A DNA stretch of 38,133 bases from Thermoleophilia bacterium (lineage in GTDB: Bacteria > Actinomycetota > Thermoleophilia > Gaiellales > Gaiellaceae). The notes beneath the pieces were generated by a model. That model was given only the letters and a program-made list of their open reading frames with translations, searched no databases and was not told where the DNA came from. This document shows, piece after piece, positions 22,827 to 30,563 of this stretch. Each line of letters opens with the position of its first letter. Position 1 is the first letter of the stretch. A program made the translations under genes and the position numbers. The stretch is from positions 1 through 38,133 of the forward strand of contig JAICME010000009.1 of the NCBI GenBank assembly GCA_025929425.1. The letters run 5' to 3'.

Positions 22827-22853
22827 ACGGCACCGTGACGTAGGTGTGACGGC
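22810..22853 (+). repeat. two tandem 22-bp repeats overlapping the hairpin
   Basis: Two adjacent 22-bp units (22810-22831 and 22832-22853) differ at one base: ACCGTGACGTGGGTGTGACG then GC, and ACCGTGACGTAGGTGTGACG then GC. The left arm of the hairpin is an inverted third copy of the core CACCGTGACGT. The array ends 11 bp before the CtaG-like start codon. Confidence 0.8.
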
Positions 22854-22864
22854 ACAATCCATTC

Positions 22865-23644
22865 GTGCTTCCCGTTGTGTTCGCCGCCGTTGCGGCGCTT
22901 CTCTTTCTCCAGGCCGTCGCGCGGTTGCGGCGCCGAGGGCGCGCCGATCTCGCGGGCTGGGATCGGATCGCGCTCTTCGCCGCCGGGCTCGGAGTGAGCG
23001 TCTTCGCCCTCGTCGGCCCACTCGACCGGATCGCCGACGACAAGCTCCTCTTCGCGCACATGGGCCAGCACGTCCTGATCGGCGACCTCGGCCCGGCGCT
23101 GATGGTCGCCGCGCTGCGCGGGCCGCTGCTCGTCTTCCTCCTTCCCGCCCCCGTCCTCGCGCGGCTCGCGCGCAGCGCCGGGATCCGCTCTGCCCTCCGC
23201 ACGCTGCTGCGCCCGCGCGTCGCGTTCTCGCTCTGGGCTGCGAACCTCGCGATCTGGCACGTGCCGAGCGTCTACGATGCCGCCCTCGCCCACCCCGGTC
23301 TGCACGACTTCGAGCACGTCTGCTGGGCGATCTGCGGAATCCTCGTCTGGACGCTCCTCGTCGATCCGGGCTCGCATCGCCGCCTGAGCATCGGCGGCCG
23401 CGTCGCGCTCGCCGCGGCGCTGTTCGCAGCGGGACAGATCCTGACCGACGTGCTCGTCTTCTCCTTTGCGCGCCTCTACCCCGCCTACCACGGCGCGTAC
23501 GGGGTGTCGGCGGTAACCGACCAGCAGCTCTCCGGGATCGTGATGATGGTCGAGCAGCTCGTCACGCTCGGCACCTGCGTGGCGCTGCTCCTGCGGCCCC
23601 GCTGGAGCCGCAAGCGCGCGTCCCGTCTTGCAGCCGCGACGTGA
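22865..23644 (+). CDS. CtaG-like cytochrome c oxidase assembly protein, copy 1
   Basis: The 259-aa product has about seven membrane helices and the pattern of the caa3_CtaG family. Histidines are placed at helix ends: HMGQHVLIGDLGPALMV, NLAIWHVPSVYDAAL and FEHVCWAICGILVW. The family is linked to copper insertion into haem-copper oxidases in Gram-positive bacteria. The start is GTG at 22865, 11 bp after the repeat array. No oxidase gene is in the window. Its TGA overlaps the start of a second, different family member. Confidence 0.85.
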   Translation: MLPVVFAAVAALLFLQAVARLRRRGRADLAGWDRIALFAAGLGVSVFALVGPLDRIADDKLLFAHMGQHVLIGDLGPALMVAALRGPLLVFLLPAPVLARLARSAGIRSALRTLLRPRVAFSLWAANLAIWHVPSVYDAALAHPGLHDFEHVCWAICGILVWTLLVDPGSHRRLSIGGRVALAAALFAAGQILTDVLVFSFARLYPAYHGAYGVSAVTDQQLSGIVMMVEQLVTLGTCVALLLRPRWSRKRASRLAAAT

Positions 23645-24387
23645 ACGAGACGGCGTTCAGCTTCGAGCCGGTCTTTCTCGCGCTCGCAGTCGCCGCAGCC
23701 GCGCTCTACTGGCGGGACGCGCGCGCCGCCGCGCCGCCGCGCTGGCGCATCGTCGCCTTCGCGTCGGGCCTCTTCCTGATCGCCGCCTCCCTCAACTCGC
23801 CGCTCGAGACGATCGCGTCGAAGTACCTGCTCCTCATGCACCTGCTCCAGAACGCGCTCATCGCGGACGTGGCGCCGCTGCTCGTCGTGCTCGGCCTCAC
23901 CCCGGAGATGCGGGACAAGCTCGCCCGGCGCGGCCTCGGACGGCTCCGCTCGCGCTGGATCCTCCCGCTCTGGCTCGGCGCCTGGTATCTGACGCACCTC
24001 GCCCCCTTCTACAACTGGGCGCTCCGCACCGGCTGGGGACTGAACCTCGAGCACGGGATCCTCATCGCCGCCGGGCTTCTGTTCTGGTGGCCGATCGTGA
24101 GCGGCCGTCTCTCGCCGCCTGCGGGCCTCGGTTACCTCGCCGTCGCCTTCATCGGCTCGTCCTTCCTCGGCCTCGCGTACATCTTCTCGAGCAGCCCGTT
24201 CTACACGTTCTACGAGCACGCGCCGCGGCTGTGGGGACTGTCGCCGACCCGCGACCAGAACCTCGGCGGGATCTTCATGAACGGCGAGCAGACGCTCGTC
24301 TTCCTCCTCGCGATCGGCTGGTTCGTCGTGCGCCTGCTCGACGAGGAGCAGGCGGCCCACGAACCGGCCTCGCTTTCGGATTCATAG
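23641..24387 (+). CDS. CtaG-like cytochrome c oxidase assembly protein, copy 2
   Basis: The 248-aa product is also of the caa3_CtaG type, with about six to seven helices. Family blocks include SPLETIASKYLLLMHLLQNA, WYLTHLAPFYNWALR, and the late FYTFYEHAPRLWGLSPTRDQ, then NLGGIFMNGEQ. It is clearly different from the first copy, so the two are old paralogues, perhaps acting as a heteromeric pair. The GTG at 23641 overlaps the upstream stop (GTGA). It most likely serves copper handling for a terminal oxidase encoded elsewhere. Confidence 0.85.
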   Translation: MNETAFSFEPVFLALAVAAAALYWRDARAAAPPRWRIVAFASGLFLIAASLNSPLETIASKYLLLMHLLQNALIADVAPLLVVLGLTPEMRDKLARRGLGRLRSRWILPLWLGAWYLTHLAPFYNWALRTGWGLNLEHGILIAAGLLFWWPIVSGRLSPPAGLGYLAVAFIGSSFLGLAYIFSSSPFYTFYEHAPRLWGLSPTRDQNLGGIFMNGEQTLVFLLAIGWFVVRLLDEEQAAHEPASLSDS

Positions 24388-24396
24388 CCGCACGCG

Positions 24397-24855
24397 GTGG
24401 TAGCGTCGCGCGTGGTGCAACGGGCGCTCGCATTGGCTGGAGTGGTGGGCGCCGTGCTGGTGCTCGCGGCACCGGCTTCGGCTGCCATTTTCATCCGTCT
24501 CGCGACTGTCCACGTTCATCGCGGCGGGCTACTTCGCATCGTCGGAAACGCGCGTCACATGCCCCTTTATGCCTTGCCGGCTCGCAAGATGCCGTGCATC
24601 AGGGTGTACGCCACATGTCCGCCGATTCGTCGCGCGACCGCGCCGAGCCGGCCGTTTATCTTGCTCGGCCGTGCGCCGGGGAAGGTCAGTGCGAACTACG
24701 ACTACATGTCCCGACGTTTCACGATGCGCCTCCCCCGCGCGCTGCCCGCGGGCAAGTACGTCGTCTTCGTCTGGTGCGCTTCGTGCGACGGTTCGCTCAT
24801 CTCCGCCGGAACCAACCCATCCGGACAACCGCAGATTCTCGACGTGCGCCGCTGA
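24397..24855 (+). CDS. secreted hypothetical protein with paired cysteines
   Basis: A 152-aa frame begins at GTG 24397, with in-frame GTGs at 24412 and 24415 as alternatives; none has a clear ribosome site. The N-terminus (ALALAGVVGAVLVLAAPASA) is a good signal peptide. The mature part is beta-rich and basic, with two cysteine pairs (PCIRVYATCPP and VWCASCDGS) that could form disulfides or bind metal. It has no recognised domain. It lies directly downstream of the two CtaG-like genes and 4 bp before the metallo-beta-lactamase gene, so a link with copper or sulfur chemistry outside the membrane is possible but unproved. Confidence 0.6.
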   Translation: MVASRVVQRALALAGVVGAVLVLAAPASAAIFIRLATVHVHRGGLLRIVGNARHMPLYALPARKMPCIRVYATCPPIRRATAPSRPFILLGRAPGKVSANYDYMSRRFTMRLPRALPAGKYVVFVWCASCDGSLISAGTNPSGQPQILDVRR

Positions 24856-24859
24856 CTCC

Positions 24860-26206
24860 ATGACGAATCTCCTCTTCAAGCAGTTCCTGGACGACGACCT
24901 CGGTTGCGCGTGTTACCTCGTCGGCGATGAGCACGCCGGCGTCGCGGTCGTCGTCGACCCGCCGTACGCGATCGAGCCGCTGCTCGAAGAGGTCGAACGC
25001 CGCGACGTCAGGCTGATCGGCGTCGTCGAGACGCACACGCACGCAGATCACGTCTCCGGTCACGGGCGGCTCGCGCTCGAGCACGGCGTCCCGATCCACG
25101 TCCATACGGCCGCCGAAGCCGCGTTTCCGCACGAGCCGCTCGAGGACGGAACGGAGATCGACGTGGGCGACGTCGTGCTGCGCACGATCCACACGCCGGG
25201 CCACCGGCCCGAGCACTGCTGCTTCGCGGTGATCGACCGCTCCCGCGGCGACGACCCCTGGCTCGTCCTGACCGGCGACTCGCTCTTCGTCGGCGACGCG
25301 GGGCGCCCCGACCTCGCGGTCGCCGTGCGGGAGGGAGCAGAGGGCATGTTCCACAGCCTGCGGCGCATCGTCGAGCTCGGCGACGGCGTCGAGGTCTTCC
25401 CCGGCCACGTCGCCGGCTCGCTCTGCGGCGCGGCGATGAGCTCGAAGGCTTCCACGACGATCGGCTTCGAGCGCCGCTTCAACCACGCACTGAAGGGGGA
25501 GCTTCAGGAGTTCGTGGACGCCGCGCTCGGCCCTCAACCGCCGCGGCCGCCGAACATGGAGCGGATCGTCGAGCTCAACCGCGGCGAGCTCCTCGGTGCG
25601 CAGGCGCCGCTCGAGCGGCTCGACTCGGCGCCGGAGGACGCGATCGTTCTCGACGTGCGCCCGACGGCCCTCTTCGCAGCCGGCCACCATCCGGGTGCCG
25701 TCGGGATCCCGATCTCCGGCTCGAGCTTCGCCACCAAGGCCGCGTTCGTCCTGCCCGAGCGGCCGCTCCTCCTCCACGCAACGGACGAGGCGGAGGCTGG
25801 GCGCGCCGCCCGGTCCCTGCACGCGGTCGGGCTGTTCGAGATCTGCGGCTGGCAGGAGGGCGGCGGCTCCGAAAGGCTCGAGCCGGTCTCGCTCGACGAG
25901 CTCCAGACGCTGCTCGGGAACGACGAGATCGAGCTCCTCGACGTGCGCGAGGCGGACGAGCGAGACGAGGGACATGTTCCGGGCTCACGTCATCTCCCCT
26001 ACCGGACGGCACGGGCGGCGGCCGAGGCGGGACTGCTCAACGGCCGTCCGGTCGTGACGATCTGCGAGTCGGGCGCCCGTGCGGCAATCGCGGCGAGCGT
26101 TCTGCAGGCGGCCGGAGTGGATGCGCGTCCGGTGCTCGACGGCGGAATCCCCGACTGGCAGGCCCGCGGCGGCGAGACGACGTCCTTCCGCCGCTGCGGC
26201 TCGTAG
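24860..26206 (+). CDS. metallo-beta-lactamase hydrolase fused to two rhodanese domains (persulfide dioxygenase type)
   Basis: The 448-aa product starts with an MBL domain (1-240). HTHADHVSGH (H59, H61, D63, H64), TPGHRPEHCC, TGDSLFVGDAGRPDL and FPGHVAGSLCG form the ETHE1-like mononuclear iron site. Two rhodanese domains follow. The first (about 265-345, IVLDVRPTALFAAGHHPGAV) has no cysteine at the catalytic position (LLLHATDEAEA). The second (about 355-445) has CESGARA with the active cysteine. Such fusions oxidise glutathione- or low-thiol persulfides and move sulfane sulfur. It is a lone gene after the secreted protein gene and convergent with azlD. Start ATG 24860. Confidence 0.92.
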   Translation: MTNLLFKQFLDDDLGCACYLVGDEHAGVAVVVDPPYAIEPLLEEVERRDVRLIGVVETHTHADHVSGHGRLALEHGVPIHVHTAAEAAFPHEPLEDGTEIDVGDVVLRTIHTPGHRPEHCCFAVIDRSRGDDPWLVLTGDSLFVGDAGRPDLAVAVREGAEGMFHSLRRIVELGDGVEVFPGHVAGSLCGAAMSSKASTTIGFERRFNHALKGELQEFVDAALGPQPPRPPNMERIVELNRGELLGAQAPLERLDSAPEDAIVLDVRPTALFAAGHHPGAVGIPISGSSFATKAAFVLPERPLLLHATDEAEAGRAARSLHAVGLFEICGWQEGGGSERLEPVSLDELQTLLGNDEIELLDVREADERDEGHVPGSRHLPYRTARAAAEAGLLNGRPVVTICESGARAAIAASVLQAAGVDARPVLDGGIPDWQARGGETTSFRRCGS

Positions 26207-26212
26207 ATCCGG

Positions 26213-26521
26213 CTAGGCCAGCAGGCGGGCGAGCGCGGTGACGGCCGCCGCGCCGACCACGACGACGATCATCGGCGCGCGCCTCGTGACGGCGACGACG
26301 GCGAATGCCGCGCCGAGGACGCGCGCATCGAGCGTCAACGCGCGTCCCTTGCCGAAGGTCTCGACGATGACCAGCGCCGCGAGCAGCGCCGAGGCGAGCA
26401 ACTCGACGACGCTCAGCGCCCCGGCCGGGAGTGGGCGGTCGCCCAGCGTCAGCGGCCCGGCCAGCTTCAACGCCGCCGTCGCGAGCGCGAGCACGGCGAT
26501 CATCACCCACACGCCGGTCAC
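26213..26521 (-). CDS. azlD: AzlD-family branched-chain amino acid transport subunit
   Basis: The 102-aa product has three to four short hydrophobic helices (VWVMIAVLALATAALKLAGP; LSVVELLASALLAALVIVET; ARVLGAAFAVVAVT), as in AzlD. It works as the small partner of AzlC in export of branched-chain amino acids. The GTG at 26521 overlaps the azlC stop (GTGA), so they are coupled. Its stop is 6 bp from that of the convergent metallo-beta-lactamase gene. Confidence 0.85.
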   Translation of the reverse strand: MTGVWVMIAVLALATAALKLAGPLTLGDRPLPAGALSVVELLASALLAALVIVETFGKGRALTLDARVLGAAFAVVAVTRRAPMIVVVVGAAAVTALARLLA

Positions 26522-27207
26522 GAACGCAGCCTCGAGGCTGCAACGGTCGCGGCCGCGGCCGCCAGGATCGGCAGGCCGGCCGGCACGAGGGGAGTCAGTG
26601 CGAGCGCGATTCCGGCTCCGCCGCCGGCCGCGGCCAGCCTGCGCCGGCCGCGGGCTTCCGCAAAGAGAAGCGAGACGAAGAAGGCCGGGAACAACGCGTC
26701 GAGCCCGAGCGCGTTCGGGTCGCCGAGTCGCGGGCCGACGAAGACCCCGACGACGGTGCCCAGCACCCAGCCGGCGTACTGCGGGACGCTGACGCCGACC
26801 ATGTACCAGGGGTCGAACGCGCCGCCGCCGATGCTCGCCGCCGCCCACGACGCATCGACCGTGGTCATCGCAAACGCGGCCCGCGAGGAAGCCCGGCCGC
26901 GCAGCGAAGGCGCGAGCGCCAACCCCATCGCCAGGTAGCGCGCGTTGAGGAGCACGGCCGCGACGATCGCGGCTCCCGTGCTCCCTCCGGCAGCCAGCAC
27001 CGCGAGCGCGCCGAACTGCGCCGACCCCGAGAACACCAGGATCGACATCACGATCGGCGCCACCGCCCCCATCAGCGGCCGCGCGAGCACACCGAACGAG
27101 ATCGAGATCGCGAAGACGGCGATCCCGAAGGGGATCCCGCGGCGAATCCCCGCCCTGCGCCGCTCGCTTGCAGAGCCGGGGCGTTCGGGCGCGCGTGCAG
27201 CACCCAT
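26518..27207 (-). CDS. azlC: AzlC-family branched-chain amino acid exporter subunit
   Basis: The 229-aa product has the AzlC pattern: GIPFGIAVFAISISFGVLAR, then MSILVFSGSAQFGALAVLAA and LNARYLAMGLALAP. The S/G-SAQF motif and about five to six helices are typical. With AzlD it forms an exporter for leucine, isoleucine and valine or analogues. A leucine-catabolic context makes an overflow valve plausible. Start ATG 27207, 12 nt after the phosphodiesterase-like gene. No Lrp-type regulator is adjacent. Confidence 0.9.
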   Translation of the reverse strand: MGAARAPERPGSASERRRAGIRRGIPFGIAVFAISISFGVLARPLMGAVAPIVMSILVFSGSAQFGALAVLAAGGSTGAAIVAAVLLNARYLAMGLALAPSLRGRASSRAAFAMTTVDASWAAASIGGGAFDPWYMVGVSVPQYAGWVLGTVVGVFVGPRLGDPNALGLDALFPAFFVSLLFAEARGRRRLAAAGGGAGIALALTPLVPAGLPILAAAAATVAASRLRS

Positions 27208-27219
27208 GCGCGCCCCTCG

Positions 27220-28332
27220 CTACCCGCCCGCGACCCAGCTCACGAGCGGGATCTCCATCTCGTTCGGCGAGCGCCCGCCGTGCTGCCCCAGGAAGTGCTG
27301 CTCGAAGCGGCCGGGCTCGAGCCAGTACGCCGCTTCGCCCGCTCCCGGCAGGACGACGAGATTCGCGAGCCGCGAGGTGAGCGCGTCGGTGACGTCGGAG
27401 CCGAACAGACCCTCGGCGAGCAGATCCTCCACCTTGTGCACCTCTGCGACGTCGGCGAGCAGGTCGCCGAGCCGCGCAACGACCTCGTCGAGCCGGTCGG
27501 GCAGCACGTGGAGGAACAGGTCTCGGCACGACCCGGCCGGCGCGAGTGGCTTGCCGTCCGCGCCGGCGACGAGATGCTGTCCGAGCTCGGGCCAGGCGAC
27601 GTTCACGTAGGTCGTCCGCTCGGGAGAGATCCCCTCCATCCCGTGATCCGCCGTGAGCAGGACGAGCGTTCCCTCGGGCCACGGCGCCTCGGCGATCGCC
27701 GACAGGGTCGTCTCCATCACCGCCGCCACCTCGGGCGCCTCCGTCCCGACCACGTGCATCAACGCATCGGCACCGTCGAAGTAGATCGTCCCGTACGCGC
27801 GCTCCTCTGCAGCGAGCGCTGCGCAGAGCGAGGCCAGCCCCGCGCGCGTCTCGGCGAAGGGATGGACCGTCGCTTCCCGGAGGAGCGCGTTGCTCGTCAG
27901 CGAGCCCGCGAACGCGGCCGGCAACGCGACATGGCTCGGAACGGGGAGCAAGCGCCGGTACAGCGTCTGCTCGGGGAAGAGATCCCGCGGCGTGAGGCCG
28001 GAGTCGCGCAGGGTCTCGGGACGATCGTCGCCCGCGAAGGAGAACCAGAGCGGCGTGACGAGGCGATTCAGCCGCGGCTCGAGGACATGCCACTCGTAGA
28101 GGCCGTGCTCCCCGAGGGGAAGCCCCGAGTGGATGGTCGTCGCATGAACGGTCGTGGTGGACGGAAAACAGGAGGCCCATCGCTCCACTCGCGCGTCGCT
28201 GAAGAGCGGGTGATCAGCGTGGCGCTCGAGAAAGCGCCAGCCGAACGCGTCGAAGTAGACGAGGACGACGCGCGGATGCTCCACGAGGCTCGCCTCGATC
28301 AGGTCGGGCAGCTCGTCGAAGCAGCGGCTCAA
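27220..28332 (-). CDS. type I phosphodiesterase/nucleotide pyrophosphatase-like (alkaline phosphatase superfamily)
   Basis: The 370-aa product carries the superfamily's metal and nucleophile sites. VVLVYFDAFGW has the first Asp, CFPSTTTVHATTIHSG has the Thr nucleophile region, and LVLLTADHGMEG has the Asp-His pair. YFDGADALMHVVGTEA supplies the remaining ligands. It has no signal peptide, so it is cytoplasmic. The reaction is hydrolysis of a phosphodiester or phosphomonoester; the substrate is unknown. The start is TTG at 28332 inside the threonine ammonia-lyase stop (TTGA). Its place between two branched-chain-related genes gives no hint of the substrate. Confidence 0.85.
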   Translation of the reverse strand: MSRCFDELPDLIEASLVEHPRVVLVYFDAFGWRFLERHADHPLFSDARVERWASCFPSTTTVHATTIHSGLPLGEHGLYEWHVLEPRLNRLVTPLWFSFAGDDRPETLRDSGLTPRDLFPEQTLYRRLLPVPSHVALPAAFAGSLTSNALLREATVHPFAETRAGLASLCAALAAEERAYGTIYFDGADALMHVVGTEAPEVAAVMETTLSAIAEAPWPEGTLVLLTADHGMEGISPERTTYVNVAWPELGQHLVAGADGKPLAPAGSCRDLFLHVLPDRLDEVVARLGDLLADVAEVHKVEDLLAEGLFGSDVTDALTSRLANLVVLPGAGEAAYWLEPGRFEQHFLGQHGGRSPNEMEIPLVSWVAGG

Positions 28333-29513
28333 TCGAGCCGCTCGACCGGGTAGCCCCAGCCGCGCATCTGCTCCAGCAGCTGCTCGCAGTGCTCGGCGTC
28401 CCGCGTCAGCAGCGTGAGCTCGATGCCCGTGTACCCGACCGGCACGCCTGCCGCCTCACGCTGGTGCTCGACCTCGACGACGTTCACCCGCTCGGCGGCG
28501 AGCAGTTCGAGGAGCTTCGCGAGCTCACCGGGACGGTCGACCACGCGCGTCCGCAACACGAGATAGCGACCGCTGATCGCGAGGCCGCGGCGCATGACCT
28601 GCACCATGAGCGAGGCGTCGATGTTGCCGCCGGACAGGAGTGGGAGAACCGGCCCCGAGCCCCCGACAAGCCCACCGAGAACCGCGGCGACCGCTGCCGC
28701 TCCGGCACCTTCGACGACGAGCTTCGTCCGCTCGGCCAGGAGAACGATCGCCTCGGCGATCTGCTCGTCCGAGACCGCGACGATGTCGTCGAGCGTCTCG
28801 TCGAGGATCGACATCGTCAGCTCGCCGGGATCCTTGACGGCGATTCCGTCGGCGATCGAGTGGCCGGAACCTCCCGGCATCGTCCCGGCGGCACGAACGC
28901 CCACGATCCGCAATCCCGGGCGGACGGCGCGCAGCGCGAGCGAGATGCCCGAGGCGAGCCCACCGCCGCCGATCGGAATCACGACCGTCTCGAGCTCGTC
29001 CACCTGCTCCGCGATCTCGAGCCCGATCGAACCCTGGCCGGCGATCACGAAGGTGTCCTCGTACGGGTGGACGAGCGTGGCGCCGGTCCGCTCGACGTAT
29101 GCGGACGCGGCCTCGAGCGTCTCCGCCCAGACCGCGCCGACCTGCTCGACCTCGGCGCCGTAGCTGCGGGTGGCGTCGAGCTTCGCCATCGGCGAGTAGA
29201 AGGGCATGAAGACGTGCGCGTGCGCTCCGAGCTCCCGGGCGGCCCACGCGACGGCCTGGCCGTGGTTGCCCGCGCTCGCCGCGACGACCCCGGCGGCGAG
29301 CTCCTCGGACGAGAGATTCGACAGCTTCGTGTAGGCGCCGCGGATCTTGAACGAGCCGGTCCGCTGCAGGTTCTCGGCCTTGAGCTGCACGGGGCGGCCC
29401 GCGAGCCGCGACAGCGTCTCGGAGGGGTAGACGGGCGTGACGCGCGCGACTCCCTCGAGCCGCTCGCGTGCGCGCTCGATCTCAGGAAGGCCGGGTGCCG
29501 TTGTCGTCGCCAT
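28329..29513 (-). CDS. ilvA: threonine ammonia-lyase (threonine dehydratase) with ACT domain
   Basis: The 394-aa product is a fold-type II PLP enzyme. LQRTGSFKIRGAY has the PLP lysine K56, SAGNHGQAVA contacts the phosphate/substrate, and IPIGGGGLASG is the glycine loop. A C-terminal ACT-like regulatory domain (about 315-394) begins YLVLRTRVVDRPGELAKLLE. It deaminates threonine to 2-oxobutyrate, the first step to isoleucine or to propionyl-CoA. With only one ACT domain and 394 aa it is of the short catabolic/biosynthetic type. Its first 32 bases overlap the 3' end of meaB, a strong coupling. Confidence 0.93.
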   Translation of the reverse strand: MATTTAPGLPEIERARERLEGVARVTPVYPSETLSRLAGRPVQLKAENLQRTGSFKIRGAYTKLSNLSSEELAAGVVAASAGNHGQAVAWAARELGAHAHVFMPFYSPMAKLDATRSYGAEVEQVGAVWAETLEAASAYVERTGATLVHPYEDTFVIAGQGSIGLEIAEQVDELETVVIPIGGGGLASGISLALRAVRPGLRIVGVRAAGTMPGGSGHSIADGIAVKDPGELTMSILDETLDDIVAVSDEQIAEAIVLLAERTKLVVEGAGAAAVAAVLGGLVGGSGPVLPLLSGGNIDASLMVQVMRRGLAISGRYLVLRTRVVDRPGELAKLLELLAAERVNVVEVEHQREAAGVPVGYTGIELTLLTRDAEHCEQLLEQMRGWGYPVERLD

Positions 29514-30480
29514 CGTGAATGCGGAAGACCTTCTCGAGTATCTCTTGCACCGCGGTCAACGGGTCGAGCTCACGCGCCTGCACCTCGGCGAGGAGACGCC
29601 GTAGCTCGGCGTCGTCGGCCACCGCCCGCTCGAGGTGACGGCTCGCCCGGCTCGACGCGACCGCGAAGACCTCGCGCGCGAGGTTGGCCCGGCGCCGCTC
29701 CTCGAGCTGCCCGCTCTGCTCGAGGAACGTACGGTGCTCGGAGACCTTCTCCCACAGCTCGGGCACGTGCTCGCCGCGCACGGCCTCGGTGAGGACGATC
29801 GGGGGGTTCCACTCGCGGCTGCGATCGAGGGCCAGGATCGAGCGCACCTCGTTCAGCATCGTCTTCGCCGCCGGCAGATCCATCTTGTTGATCGCGATCA
29901 CGTCCGGGATCTCCATGATCCCGGCCTTCAACGCCTGCACGGCGTCGCCCGAGCCCGGCATGAGGACGAGGAGGACGGTGTCGGCGATCCCGATCACCTC
30001 GACCTCGCCCTGCCCCGCCCCCACCGTCTCGAGGAAGACGACGTCCTTGCCGGCGGCGTCGAGGACGAGCAGAGCCTGCAGCGTCGCCTCGGCCAGACCG
30101 CCGAGATGTCCACGCGTCCCCATCGAGCGGATGAAGACGTCCGGGTCGAGAAAGTGGTCGCTGAGCCGGATCCGATCGCCGAGCAGCGCGCCGTGCGAGA
30201 ACGGGCTGGAGGGATCGACGGAGACGACGCCTACGGTGACCTCACGCGCCCGCACGTGTCGGATCAGGGCCGAGACGAGGCTCGACTTCCCGACGCCCGG
30301 AGACCCGGTCACACCGACCGAATAGGCGGAGCCGGTCTGCGGATAGAGGTCTGCGACGACGCCGTACGCGAGCGGGTCGCCGTCCTCCACGAGCGAGATC
30401 GCGCGGGCGAGAGCGCGCCGGTCTCCCTCGCGGACGCCGGCGGCCAAATCCTCGCGTGTCCAGTCCCGGCGCCCCGCCAT
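29482..30480 (-). CDS. meaB: methylmalonyl-CoA mutase-associated GTPase MeaB
   Basis: The 332-aa product is a G3E-type GTPase. The P-loop is GSPGVGKS (59-66), followed by VDPSSPFSHGALLGDRIRLS, FLETVGAGQGEVEV and INKMD. It guards and reloads adenosylcobalamin in methylmalonyl-CoA mutase, which handles propionyl-CoA from isoleucine, valine and threonine. The mutase genes are not in the window. Coupling to ilvA (whose product yields 2-oxobutyrate, then propionyl-CoA) makes metabolic sense. Start ATG 30480, 83 bp after the MFS gene; this gap may hold a promoter. Confidence 0.92.
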   Translation of the reverse strand: MAGRRDWTREDLAAGVREGDRRALARAISLVEDGDPLAYGVVADLYPQTGSAYSVGVTGSPGVGKSSLVSALIRHVRAREVTVGVVSVDPSSPFSHGALLGDRIRLSDHFLDPDVFIRSMGTRGHLGGLAEATLQALLVLDAAGKDVVFLETVGAGQGEVEVIGIADTVLLVLMPGSGDAVQALKAGIMEIPDVIAINKMDLPAAKTMLNEVRSILALDRSREWNPPIVLTEAVRGEHVPELWEKVSEHRTFLEQSGQLEERRRANLAREVFAVASSRASRHLERAVADDAELRRLLAEVQARELDPLTAVQEILEKVFRIHDGDDNGTRPS

Positions 30481-30563
30481 CGCACGGATGCTATGCGCTC
30501 GTCAACGTGTCTTCCGGGGGGACAGACCGGCGAACGGCACCCCACGTGCGACCGGTAGTCCGG

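Noticed and set aside
22786-22853. CRISPR-like array
   Set aside because: Only two direct units and one inverted unit are present, without spacers, and no cas gene is near.
26037-28180. Long minus-strand frames continuing upstream of azlD
   Set aside because: They run through azlC and the phosphodiesterase gene in a wrong frame; only the last part, from the GTG at 26521, is azlD.
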